Shown here in pieces: positions 1 to 5,056 of a DNA stretch of 5,056 bases. The notes under the pieces are model-generated. The model saw nothing but the letters and a program-made list of their open reading frames with translations, searched no databases and was not told the DNA's origin. The position numbers and the translations under genes were made by a program. Source of the stretch: JAAYLU01 sp964458805 (lineage in GTDB: Bacteria; Synergistota; Synergistia; Synergistales; Aminobacteriaceae); NCBI GenBank assembly GCA_964458805.1, contig CAYWKH010000139.1, forward strand, positions 1-5,056, in the 5' to 3' direction. Numbering within the stretch: position 1 is the stretch's first letter; each line of letters opens with the position of its first letter.

Positions 1-55
1 CGGAGCGTAGCGACGGAGGGACCCTAGTTCGAGGTGGCACCGCGCAGGATCCCTC
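1..55. repeat. Inverted pair of dispersed-repeat copies with a T-box-like loop
   Basis: Positions 1-25, read on the minus strand, resemble the start of the element at 47-79 (GGTCCCTCC against GGATCCCTC), so the two copies face each other. The arms 16-25 and 46-55 pair over 10 bp; in minus-strand RNA the single non-Watson-Crick pair is a G-U wobble, whereas in plus-strand RNA it is an A-C mismatch. The 20-nt loop (26-45) includes GAGGTGGCACCGCG at 31-44, close to the T-box core. The left arm probably continues outside the window. The structure lies about 50 nt past the adaptor stop and could help end or protect the operon transcript, but no T tract follows. Confidence 0.5.
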
Positions 56-79
56 TTCCCTTCGGTCGTCGAGATGACA
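47..79 (+). repeat. Dispersed intergenic repeat, copy 1
   Basis: A 33-nt element beginning GGATCCCTC and ending GATGACA, matching 4874-4906 at 30 of 33 positions in the same orientation. The three differences are all transitions. It lies between the end of the adaptor gene and the window edge. Its sequence style (GGATCCCTC ... TCGTCG ... GATGACA) is like the high-copy intergenic palindromic repeats found in many bacterial genomes. It shows no transposase or target-site duplication here. Confidence 0.75.
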
Positions 80-104
80 GGACGGCTGCTCTCGCGAGCG
101 GCTT

Positions 105-1316
105 TTACATCTCCACCCTCACTCCGTCCGCCACCTGCTCCGGCGGGTAGATTATCACCATGTCGCCCTCGTCCAGTCCGGACAGCACCTCGGCGAAGCG
201 GCCGTCGTTCTGCCCTGTCTCCACCCTGGTCGCGGCCGCCCTTTCGCCCTCCACGCGGAAGGCCATCCACTCTCCGCCCCGCCGGAAGAGAGCCCCCAGA
301 GGCACCAGCAGGGCGTCCTCGCTCCTGCGGAGTATCACCCTCACCTGGATGCGGTAGCGGTCCCCGAGCCTGTATCCGGGCGGCACGGGATCGGTGAATT
401 CAATGCGGACCTTGACCCGCTGCTCCTCCACGCCGAGAGCGGATACCTTGGTAAAACCGCTGCGCTCCACCAGCGCCACCCGCCCGAGAAGCGGCCGCTC
501 CCCTCCCCAGCCCTCGACGAGCACCTCCGCGCCGACGGGCACGGAGGCCGCGTCAGTCGAGAAGAGGTCCACCTCGCCCTCCAGGTCCTCCGGGTCGCCC
601 ACCTCCATGATAGGCGTGCCGGCGAGGACAGTTCGGGCGCTCTCCTCGTGCACCTGCAGCACATAGCCGTCGACCGGCGAGAGGATGCGGACTCTCTCGC
701 CCCCGCCCTCGTCTCCCTGTATAAGGAGAGAGGCAGCCTGTTGCAACTCGAACTCCGCCATCCTGAGGGAGAACTCCGCGGCCTTGGCCTCGCGGGACGC
801 CAGCTGCATCCGGCTCTCCGCAATGTCCCACTCCTGCTGCGAGACCCCGCCCGAGGGCATGAGCCTGTCCAGCCTGTCGAACTGCTTCTTCGCGAGTTCG
901 AGCGCGACTTTTGCCCGGTCGAGCTCCGTCCTGCGAAGGGAGCGCGCGGCCTCCGCAGCCTTGATCTGCGACTCGGCAGTGGCGCGCAGCCTGGAGGTCA
1001 ACAGCCCGGAGGACTCGGCATTCATCGTCGCCAGCTCGGTCTCGCCTGCCTTGACCGCGTCCCCCGCCCTCATACTCGTGCGGTTAAGCAGGCCGCTCAC
1101 CGGGGCCGAGACGGTGTACCTGTGCCTGATCCCTGTCTTTCCCTCCTCGACGACGGATACAACGAGAGAGCCTCGTTCGACCGCGACCGCCTCAACCTTG
1201 ACCGAGCCGGGCCAGGACAGGTAGACCACAAGAGCGACCGCTGCAAATGCGATCGCGATGCCCGCCAGTCTCTTCAGCGTCTTCCTTCGGCCGGAGCCGT
1301 TTTTTTTGCTTTTCAA
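105..1316 (-). CDS. Periplasmic adaptor / membrane-fusion protein (HlyD-MacA-like) of an ABC efflux pump
   Basis: Predicted 403-residue adaptor subunit linking an inner-membrane ABC permease to an outer-membrane channel. Seen: a basic N-terminus, one hydrophobic anchor at about residues 17-34 with no lipobox cysteine, a first lipoyl half at about 66-98 (APVSGLLNRTSMRAGDAVKAG), a helical hairpin at about 100-198 rich in Ala, Glu, Arg and Lys, a second lipoyl half at about 209-240 (ILSPVDGYVL), then a beta-barrel (about 241-327) and a membrane-proximal region to the C-terminus. The hairpin tip has R148, L152 and S159, the R-x3-L-x6-S pattern known from adaptors that dock on TolC. The length is typical. 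The start is TTG: GGTGAT lies 3 nt upstream and no ATG or GTG is in frame in the gap. It follows the permease stop by 23 nt, so it is the last gene of the operon. Codons 4-6 contain an eight-A run. Family call is firm; substrate is unknown. Confidence 0.93.
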   Translation of the reverse strand: MKSKKNGSGRRKTLKRLAGIAIAFAAVALVVYLSWPGSVKVEAVAVERGSLVVSVVEEGKTGIRHRYTVSAPVSGLLNRTSMRAGDAVKAGETELATMNAESSGLLTSRLRATAESQIKAAEAARSLRRTELDRAKVALELAKKQFDRLDRLMPSGGVSQQEWDIAESRMQLASREAKAAEFSLRMAEFELQQAASLLIQGDEGGGERVRILSPVDGYVLQVHEESARTVLAGTPIMEVGDPEDLEGEVDLFSTDAASVPVGAEVLVEGWGGERPLLGRVALVERSGFTKVSALGVEEQRVKVRIEFTDPVPPGYRLGDRYRIQVRVILRRSEDALLVPLGALFRRGGEWMAFRVEGERAAATRVETGQNDGRFAEVLSGLDEGDMVIIYPPEQVADGVRVEM

Positions 1317-1319
1317 CCT

Positions 1320-1325
1320 ATCACC
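1320..1325 (-). promoter_or_regulatory. Ribosome binding site deciding the TTG start of the adaptor gene
   Basis: GGTGAT on the minus strand lies 3 nt from TTG at 1316 and is preceded by GGAGT, so the whole resembles a GGAGGTGAT site with one inserted T. No ATG or GTG in the right frame exists in the 23-nt gap, which makes TTG the only start that keeps the N-terminal anchor and basic region. Confidence 0.65.
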
Positions 1326-1339
1326 ACTCCGTTTCCCGG

Positions 1340-3703
1340 TTATTCCGCGGACTTGAGCGCCGACAGCATGTCCAATTTTACTATCTTCGCATGCACCGCG
1401 GCGAACGAACAGAGTGTCGAGAACAGCACGTTGAGCACGGTGATGACATAGGTCTTTGCATGAAGAATATAGGGGAGGCGCATGGCCTCCGTGTTCGCCG
1501 AGTCGAGTATCAGCTTTGAGAGCCAGGTGCCCAGCAGAAGCCCCGGCCCTGTCGCGAAGAGTGTGAGCAGCCCAAGCTCGGTCAGCAGTATGAGCGTGGC
1601 CTCTCGCCTGGTGAAGCCCAACACGCGGAGAGTTGCGAGAGACCTCGCTCGCTCGGAAAGAGCGACCCTCGCGCCGTTGTATATCACCCCGAAGGCCACA
1701 ACAAGGGAGAAGAAGTAGTAGACCGCCTGCTGAACCCCGACCATCTCCACGGTCGTCCTGATGAAGCTCTCTCTCTCGCTCGCCGCGGCGTACACGCTCG
1801 CTATGGCCGGAGCGCCCTTGACACTCCTCCAGAACTCGTCCATGCGAGAGTCGTCCACTCTCAGGTACGCCCCGCTGGAGGTGCCCCGCTCCCCCAGCAG
1901 GCGGCGCAGCTCGTCTATCTCCATGTACGCTGCCATCCCCGAGTAGTCCGTCACCAGCCCGGCGACCACGGCTTCCAGATTCGGGCGGCTTCCCTCGCGC
2001 ACATCGACCAGAACACGGTCGCCCGGGGAGACCCCCAGGGCCTCGGCCAACGCCGCGGACAATAGCAGCCCCGTGCCCGGCAGATGGACGAGCTCCCCCT
2101 TCGCGTCGAGGATTCGACTGTACCTCTGTTCGGCGGGCAAGCCTGTCACTGCGACGCTTCGCTCCGCATGGCCGTTGCGCATCAGAACCGGGACGGTTCT
2201 AAAGGGCTCGCAGTCCATCACTCCGGGGATGCGCATGAGGGCCGGCAGGGCCTCCGCCCCCAGCGGCTCCACGAACATCACGGTAGCGTCCTGTCGCCGG
2301 CTCATGCCCCACTGGAAGTCGACAAGGTAGTCAAGGCCGTCGGCCATCACGCCCGGGAAGACCGGGATGGAGGCCGCGAGGGCGAGCCCGAGCACCGAGA
2401 AGAAGGACTGCCACGGCCTTCTCTCCAGGTTCCGCAGCGCAATGCGGCACGACGGCGAGACCAGACCGTGCACCCCCAGCTTTTCAATGAAGGATGGCGC
2501 GTAGTCCACCGGCGGCTCCGGTCGCATGGCCTCGGCCGGGGGAAGAGAAGCGGCATGGCGCACCGCGCCGATCACCCCCAGAAAGGCCACCAGCAAGCTC
2601 GCGATCATCGCGGGCATCAGGGCGCCCCAGTCGAGCCTCATAGTCAGAGCGGGGAGGTTGAAGACGCCCTGGTAGAACGGGAGCATGGCCGACGCACCCC
2701 AGATGCCCATGACGCCCGACAGCAGGGTCGCGAGGGCGAGAGGGACGACCGCGAACTTCATATAGTGAACCGCCGCCGCGAACGACGAGTATCCAAACGC
2801 CTTCAGCTGAGCGATCTGCTCCCTCTGAAGCTTCACCAGGCGGGTGAGCGACGCGCTGGTCATGAAGGCCGCCACCCCGAGGAAGATCAACGGAAAGATC
2901 ACGCCGAAGCTCTTAAGCTGCTCGATCTCGTCGTCCAGCAGGCGCGCGGGCCCGTGCCGCGTTCTGTCGAAGGCGGACAGGCCACCGTAAGGCAGCAGCA
3001 GCCGGTCGATCTCCGCCTTTACGTCCTCGACGCTCGCGCCCGGCGACAAGCGCACCGCCAGTGTATTGAACGCCCCTGAAAGCCCCAGCGCACGCGACAG
3101 ATCCCTCTCGGTCATCCACATGATCGCGAAGCGCATCGGGTCGGGCAGCAGCCCCCCGGGAGGGATCTCGATCACGTGCTCGGGGGAGATGGCGATTCCG
3201 CAGATGCGCAGCCGCCGTCTCATGCCGTGGATAGTTGCCTCGAGCAAATCTCCGAGTTGAAACCCGTGAGCCTTCGCGAAGGCCTCGTTGACCACGGCCT
3301 CGTCCCTGCCGCCGTCGTCCGGCATTCGCCCCGACTTCAGCACAATTCCGTTGAGCCTTCGGGGCCGTCCCGCGGGGAGAGAGTTCACGAGGCAGCTCAC
3401 CGGCTCCCTGAAGCCCGGCAGGTCCAGGACCCCCGCCCCCTTGACGCCCGTCTCCACAAGCGCGACACCCTCTACGCCCGCGATCACCGGTTCCATGTAG
3501 ACGGGCGCGCGCTTGAGCTCGCAGAACACGTCCGCGAAGGAGGTCTCCCTGTAGTGCTTGTCCCTGACCGTCTCAAGCGAGGTGTGCAGCGCCCCGGTAA
3601 TCACCATCATGGCGAAGCCGCACGCCATTACGAACGCCGTGGCGAGAGTCTGCCCCTTCATGCCGCGCAGGTCGCGCAGCAGTTTGAGATCCAGCATCCG
3701 CAC
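1340..3703 (-). CDS. FtsX-family ABC transporter permease, eight transmembrane helices
   Basis: Inner-membrane subunit, 787 residues, with a duplicated FtsX layout. Hydrophobic segments lie near residues 18-38, 265-287, 315-340, 360-382, 433-453, 655-678, 703-730 and 750-772. Large extracytoplasmic domains follow the first (about 39-264) and fifth (about 454-654) helices. The FtsX signature after the second helix of each half is visible as LVKLQREQIAQLKAFGYS (289-306) and as ALSERARSLATLRVLGFTRR (681-700). The C-terminus ends in the usual KLDMLSALK. In this family ATP hydrolysis on the cytoplasmic side moves the periplasmic domains (mechanotransmission) rather than carrying substrate through the membrane. 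With the adjacent ATPase and adaptor it should form an efflux pump; LolCE-type lipid handling is less likely because an adaptor is present. The start is taken as GTG, with GGTGAT 5 nt upstream overlapping the ATPase stop; ATG at codon 3 (3697) is the alternative. The gap to the ATPase gene is 6 nt. Confidence 0.95.
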   Translation of the reverse strand: MRMLDLKLLRDLRGMKGQTLATAFVMACGFAMMVITGALHTSLETVRDKHYRETSFADVFCELKRAPVYMEPVIAGVEGVALVETGVKGAGVLDLPGFREPVSCLVNSLPAGRPRRLNGIVLKSGRMPDDGGRDEAVVNEAFAKAHGFQLGDLLEATIHGMRRRLRICGIAISPEHVIEIPPGGLLPDPMRFAIMWMTERDLSRALGLSGAFNTLAVRLSPGASVEDVKAEIDRLLLPYGGLSAFDRTRHGPARLLDDEIEQLKSFGVIFPLIFLGVAAFMTSASLTRLVKLQREQIAQLKAFGYSSFAAAVHYMKFAVVPLALATLLSGVMGIWGASAMLPFYQGVFNLPALTMRLDWGALMPAMIASLLVAFLGVIGAVRHAASLPPAEAMRPEPPVDYAPSFIEKLGVHGLVSPSCRIALRNLERRPWQSFFSVLGLALAASIPVFPGVMADGLDYLVDFQWGMSRRQDATVMFVEPLGAEALPALMRIPGVMDCEPFRTVPVLMRNGHAERSVAVTGLPAEQRYSRILDAKGELVHLPGTGLLLSAALAEALGVSPGDRVLVDVREGSRPNLEAVVAGLVTDYSGMAAYMEIDELRRLLGERGTSSGAYLRVDDSRMDEFWRSVKGAPAIASVYAAASERESFIRTTVEMVGVQQAVYYFFSLVVAFGVIYNGARVALSERARSLATLRVLGFTRREATLILLTELGLLTLFATGPGLLLGTWLSKLILDSANTEAMRLPYILHAKTYVITVLNVLFSTLCSFAAVHAKIVKLDMLSALKSAE

Positions 3704-3710
3704 CGCGGAT
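3696..3710 (-). other. Short inverted repeat across the permease start codon
   Basis: ATCCGC (3705-3710, read on the minus strand) and GCGGAT (3696-3701) pair perfectly around a three-base loop, 3702-3704. The GTG start (3701-3703) sits in the loop and stem, and part of the ribosome site is in the 5' arm. If formed in mRNA it would hide the start until a ribosome reaches the ATPase stop, a plausible coupling device. Seen in sequence; function inferred. Confidence 0.45.
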
Positions 3711-3714
3711 CACC
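3709..3714 (-). promoter_or_regulatory. Ribosome binding site of the permease gene, overlapping the ATPase stop
   Basis: GGTGAT on the minus strand, complementary to AUCACC near the 16S rRNA 3' end, lies 5 nt before the GTG at 3703 and contains the TGA stop of the ATPase gene. It would lie 11 nt from the alternative ATG at 3697, so the spacing favours GTG. The overlap fits ribosomes terminating and restarting in place. Confidence 0.7.
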
Positions 3715-4429
3715 ATGAGAGAGAGCGAGGGGGCTCTCGGCTCTCGTTCTCAGTTATCGACTGAATGCGCCCCGCCGACAGGGAGATGACTCGCCCCGCC
3801 ATCCGCGAGATGACGGAGTTGTGCGTGATCAGCAGTACCAGGGTCCCCAGCTCGCGGTTGACCTTCTCCACGGCCTCGAGGACAGTTATTCCTGTGGTGA
3901 CGTCCAGAGCGCCGGTCGGCTCGTCGCAAAGCAGCACCTCGGGGCGCTTGGCTATGGCCCTCGCAATCGCCACCCTCTGCTGCTGACCTCCGGATAGCTG
4001 CGACGGGAAGTGGTCCATCCTGTCCGACAGGCCTACCAGGTCGAGCGCCTCCTCCGGCGTCATCGGGTCATCCGTGATCTCCGTGACCAAAGCCACGTTC
4101 TCGCGCGCCGTAAGGCTGGGGATAAGGTTGTACCACTGGAACACGAAACCGGTCACCCTTCTGCGGAACAGGGTCAGATCGCGCTCGTCCGCATACGAGA
4201 GCTCCAGGTCCCTGAAGAAAAGCGTGCCGTCGGTCGGCGTGTCAAGGCCGCCGATGATGTTCAGCAGCGTGGACTTTCCGCTCCCCGACGCCCCCAGCAG
4301 CACGGCAAGCTCCCCCTCGAACAGGTCCAGGTCCACGCCGTCAAGCGCGCGCACCTCGGCCTCCGTCCCCGGGTTGTACACCTTGGTGATGCCGCGCGCC
4401 CGGAAGAGGACCTCCCCGGCGGGGCTCAC
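3710..4429 (-). CDS. ABC transporter ATP-binding protein, LolD/MacB class
   Basis: Complete 239-residue nucleotide-binding subunit that hydrolyses ATP at the inner face of the membrane to drive the FtsX-type permease encoded next. Motifs in order: Walker A GASGSGKST (46-54), Q-loop glutamine 98 in FVFQWYNL, signature LSGGQQQRVAIARA (145-158), Walker B VLLCDEPTGALD (165-176) with catalytic E170, and H-loop histidine 203 in LLITHN. The RALDGVDLDLFEGE stretch and the FQWYNLIPSLTARENV region are typical of the o228/LolD/MacB subfamily that partners FtsX-type permeases. No essential residue is missing, so it should be active. The start is GTG; the frame is open through the 64-nt gap back to the preceding gene but contains no other usable start. 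A GGGAAGG ribosome site sits 11 nt upstream, somewhat far. The stop codon overlaps the ribosome site of the permease gene, which suggests translational coupling. Confidence 0.96.
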   Translation of the reverse strand: MSPAGEVLFRARGITKVYNPGTEAEVRALDGVDLDLFEGELAVLLGASGSGKSTLLNIIGGLDTPTDGTLFFRDLELSYADERDLTLFRRRVTGFVFQWYNLIPSLTARENVALVTEITDDPMTPEEALDLVGLSDRMDHFPSQLSGGQQQRVAIARAIAKRPEVLLCDEPTGALDVTTGITVLEAVEKVNRELGTLVLLITHNSVISRMAGRVISLSAGRIQSITENESREPPRSLSW

Positions 4430-4493
4430 GGCGGCACGCGCCTTCCCGCTCGGCGCATTCCACGACCGCCGCTTCGAGAATGATTTGCGCCCC

Positions 4494-4781
4494 TCATCGA
4501 GCGGTCCTACGCTTTCGCTCCTCCGTGTAATCCCACCACGGCCTCGGCGCGCCTCCGCTCATGAAGTCAGTCACGGACATGAACACGTCGATGACGCAGG
4601 GGTCGTGCCGGACCCCCGTCCTCTCGCACAGGTCCTCGTACATCTCGAACGGGCACAGCCCCCCGAGGTCCTCCGGCCTCTCGATCCCGAGAAGCAGAAG
4701 ATCCCTCTCCGTGGCCGGCCCCACGTTCGGCAGGTCCGTAAGGCGCCTCACCGCGCCGCGAACGACTCTTTCAGGGTTCAT
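4494..4781 (-). CDS. Small helix-hairpin-helix protein, Cdd1 (pathogenicity-locus) family
   Basis: A 95-residue protein that resembles the Cdd1 family, small helix-hairpin-helix proteins named after a gene beside the Clostridioides difficile toxin locus and of undefined function. Seen: a hairpin motif LTDLPNVGPATERDLLLLGI (14-33), followed by PEDLGGLCPFEMYEDLC (36-52), DPCVIDVFMSVTDF (60-73) and a C-terminal PWWDYTEERK (81-90). The two conserved cysteines (C52, C62) and the late Trp-Trp pair are features I associate with the family. The helix-hairpin-helix fold commonly contacts DNA backbone, but DNA binding here is inferred only. ATG start with a strong GAGGTGAT ribosome site 5 nt upstream. 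It is the first minus-strand gene and ends 64 nt before the ATPase gene, so co-transcription is possible though a shared job is not implied. Not in the membrane. Confidence 0.85.
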   Translation of the reverse strand: MNPERVVRGAVRRLTDLPNVGPATERDLLLLGIERPEDLGGLCPFEMYEDLCERTGVRHDPCVIDVFMSVTDFMSGGAPRPWWDYTEERKRRTAR

Positions 4782-4873
4782 TCCGCATCACCTCGCACAA
4801 TAAGCAACCGCCCGCATTTTGAAGGGGCAACGACCTTAAACCATTTTACCTCGATTCCAGCCAACCCGAGCCG
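4782..4873. other. Probable leader region of the gene block
   Basis: Ninety-two nucleotides between the Cdd1-type gene and repeat copy 2. It includes the most AT-rich intergenic patch of the window (about 4800-4855), which makes it the likeliest place for the promoter of the minus-strand genes. TAAAAT and CAAAAT hexamers on the minus strand could serve as -10 boxes, but neither has a good -35 partner at 16-18 nt, so no promoter is called. Confidence 0.35.
4787..4794 (-). promoter_or_regulatory. Ribosome binding site of the Cdd1-type gene
   Basis: GAGGTGAT on the minus strand, an eight-base match to the complement of the usual 16S rRNA tail, 5 nt before ATG at 4781. It supports translation of this small ORF. 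An overlapping ATG at 4788 is out of frame and runs into a stop within five codons. Confidence 0.75.
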
Positions 4874-4906
4874 GGATCCCTCCTCCCTCCGGTCGTCGGG
4901 ATGACA
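4874..4906 (+). repeat. Dispersed intergenic repeat, copy 2
   Basis: Second copy of the 33-nt element, upstream of the Cdd1-type gene. Together with copy 1 it brackets the whole four-gene block as direct repeats about 4.8 kb apart. No facing inverted partner lies immediately next to it, although the last bases of the window (about 5047-5056, TATCCCGAGG) could begin one. A short minus-strand reading frame crossing it (5036-4836) is a by-product of the repeat and is not called as a gene. Confidence 0.75.
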
Positions 4907-5056
4907 TAAGCAGGCGACCGAACGGACGTTCTTTCCGTTCGAGTCGATCGCTTAGGCGGCATGCTTCTGGCCGCCCGGCAGGCGACCGGCGAAGCGCAGC
5001 GAGCCGTCCGGCAGTAGCGTGCCGGAGGCTTCGCACAGTCGTTCGCTATCCCGAGG
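4907..5056. other. Gene-free segment with three successive perfect inverted repeats
   Basis: No supportable gene. Three hairpins follow one another: CGAACGGA/TCCGTTCG at 4919-4926 and 4934-4941 (7-nt loop); GGCGGC/GCCGCC at 4955-4960 and 4970-4975 (9-nt loop); and a nested structure with outer arms GCGAAGC/GCTTCGC (4989-4995, 5028-5034) and inner arms TCCGGCA/TGCCGGA (5007-5013, 5020-5026). An 11-nt direct repeat GCAGGCGACCG occurs at 4910-4920 and 4978-4988. None is followed by a T tract, so they are not typical terminators. A compound repeat element or a structured RNA are both possible. Confidence 0.55.

Noticed and set aside
81..104. Possible intrinsic terminator just after the adaptor stop, around the palindrome CTCGCGAG at 91-98
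   Set aside because: The stem is only about 4 bp once a loop is allowed, and no T tract follows on the minus strand.
1299..1307. Eight-A run with an in-frame A-AAA-AAC heptamer near the adaptor start, a possible programmed -1 frameshift site
   Set aside because: A -1 shift reads 35 codons and then stops, giving a meaningless short peptide, and the zero frame encodes the complete adaptor. Lys/Asn codons in a basic N-terminus explain the run, although it may be prone to polymerase slippage.
2084..3079. Long plus-strand reading frame of 331 codons inside the permease region
   Set aside because: It is antisense to the FtsX-type permease, with His/Arg/Gln-rich content and no hydrophobic or domain pattern; a GC-driven shadow.
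1340..3703. Frameshift or fusion in the unusually long permease gene
   Set aside because: The length fits the two-repeat, eight-helix FtsX layout; both halves carry intact signature motifs and the frame is continuous.
4800..4860. Sigma-70-type promoter in the AT-rich patch upstream of the Cdd1-type gene
   Set aside because: Plausible -10 hexamers exist, but none has a recognisable -35 hexamer at 16-18 nt, so a call would be guesswork.
4074..4904. Long plus-strand reading frame of 276 codons opposite the ATPase and Cdd1-type genes
   Set aside because: It is antisense to two genes with clear family motifs, and its translation is rich in Arg, Ser and Pro without domain features, as expected of a shadow frame in GC-rich DNA.
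4836..5036. A 66-codon minus-strand reading frame upstream of the Cdd1-type gene
   Set aside because: It crosses the dispersed repeat and the hairpin cluster, its product is Arg- and Pro-rich low-complexity sequence, and I recognise no domain. It is best explained as a by-product of the repeats.

Overview
The window holds one compact minus-strand gene block in GC-rich DNA, flanked on both sides by repetitive, hairpin-forming intergenic sequence. Read in transcription order (right to left) the genes are: a 95-residue helix-hairpin-helix protein of the Cdd1 type (4781-4494), an ABC transporter ATPase of the LolD/MacB class (4429-3710), an eight-helix FtsX-type permease (3703-1340) and a membrane-fusion (HlyD/MacA-like periplasmic adaptor) protein (1316-105). 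The three transporter genes are spaced 6 and 23 nt apart and almost certainly form one operon. The Cdd1-type gene lies 64 nt upstream on the same strand and may be co-transcribed.

The three transporter proteins fit a tripartite efflux pump. The ATPase drives a mechanotransmitting FtsX-type permease in the inner membrane, and the adaptor connects this to an outer-membrane channel. The adaptor's coiled-coil tip carries an R-x3-L-x6-S pattern, the residue set associated with docking to TolC-type channels. The host is therefore probably a diderm (Gram-negative-type) bacterium, with a TolC homologue encoded elsewhere. The exported substrate cannot be read from the sequence.

All three transporter genes appear to use non-ATG starts (GTG, GTG, TTG). 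The permease, the adaptor and the Cdd1-type gene each have a GGTGAT Shine-Dalgarno sequence, complementary to the AUCACC of the usual 16S 3' end, at 3-5 nt from the start. High GC, these starts and the dispersed repeats fit several diderm phyla (Synergistota and Deltaproteobacteria-like lineages are guesses). The taxon is not determined here.

The flanks are the less ordinary part. A 33-nt element occurs in the same orientation at 47-79 and 4874-4906 with 30/33 identity. At the left end it faces an inverted, diverged copy, and the short loop between the two contains a 14-nt string close to the T-box antiterminator core. The right end (4907-5056) is gene-free and carries three successive perfect inverted repeats. 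No tRNA, rRNA, CRISPR array or transposase is visible.
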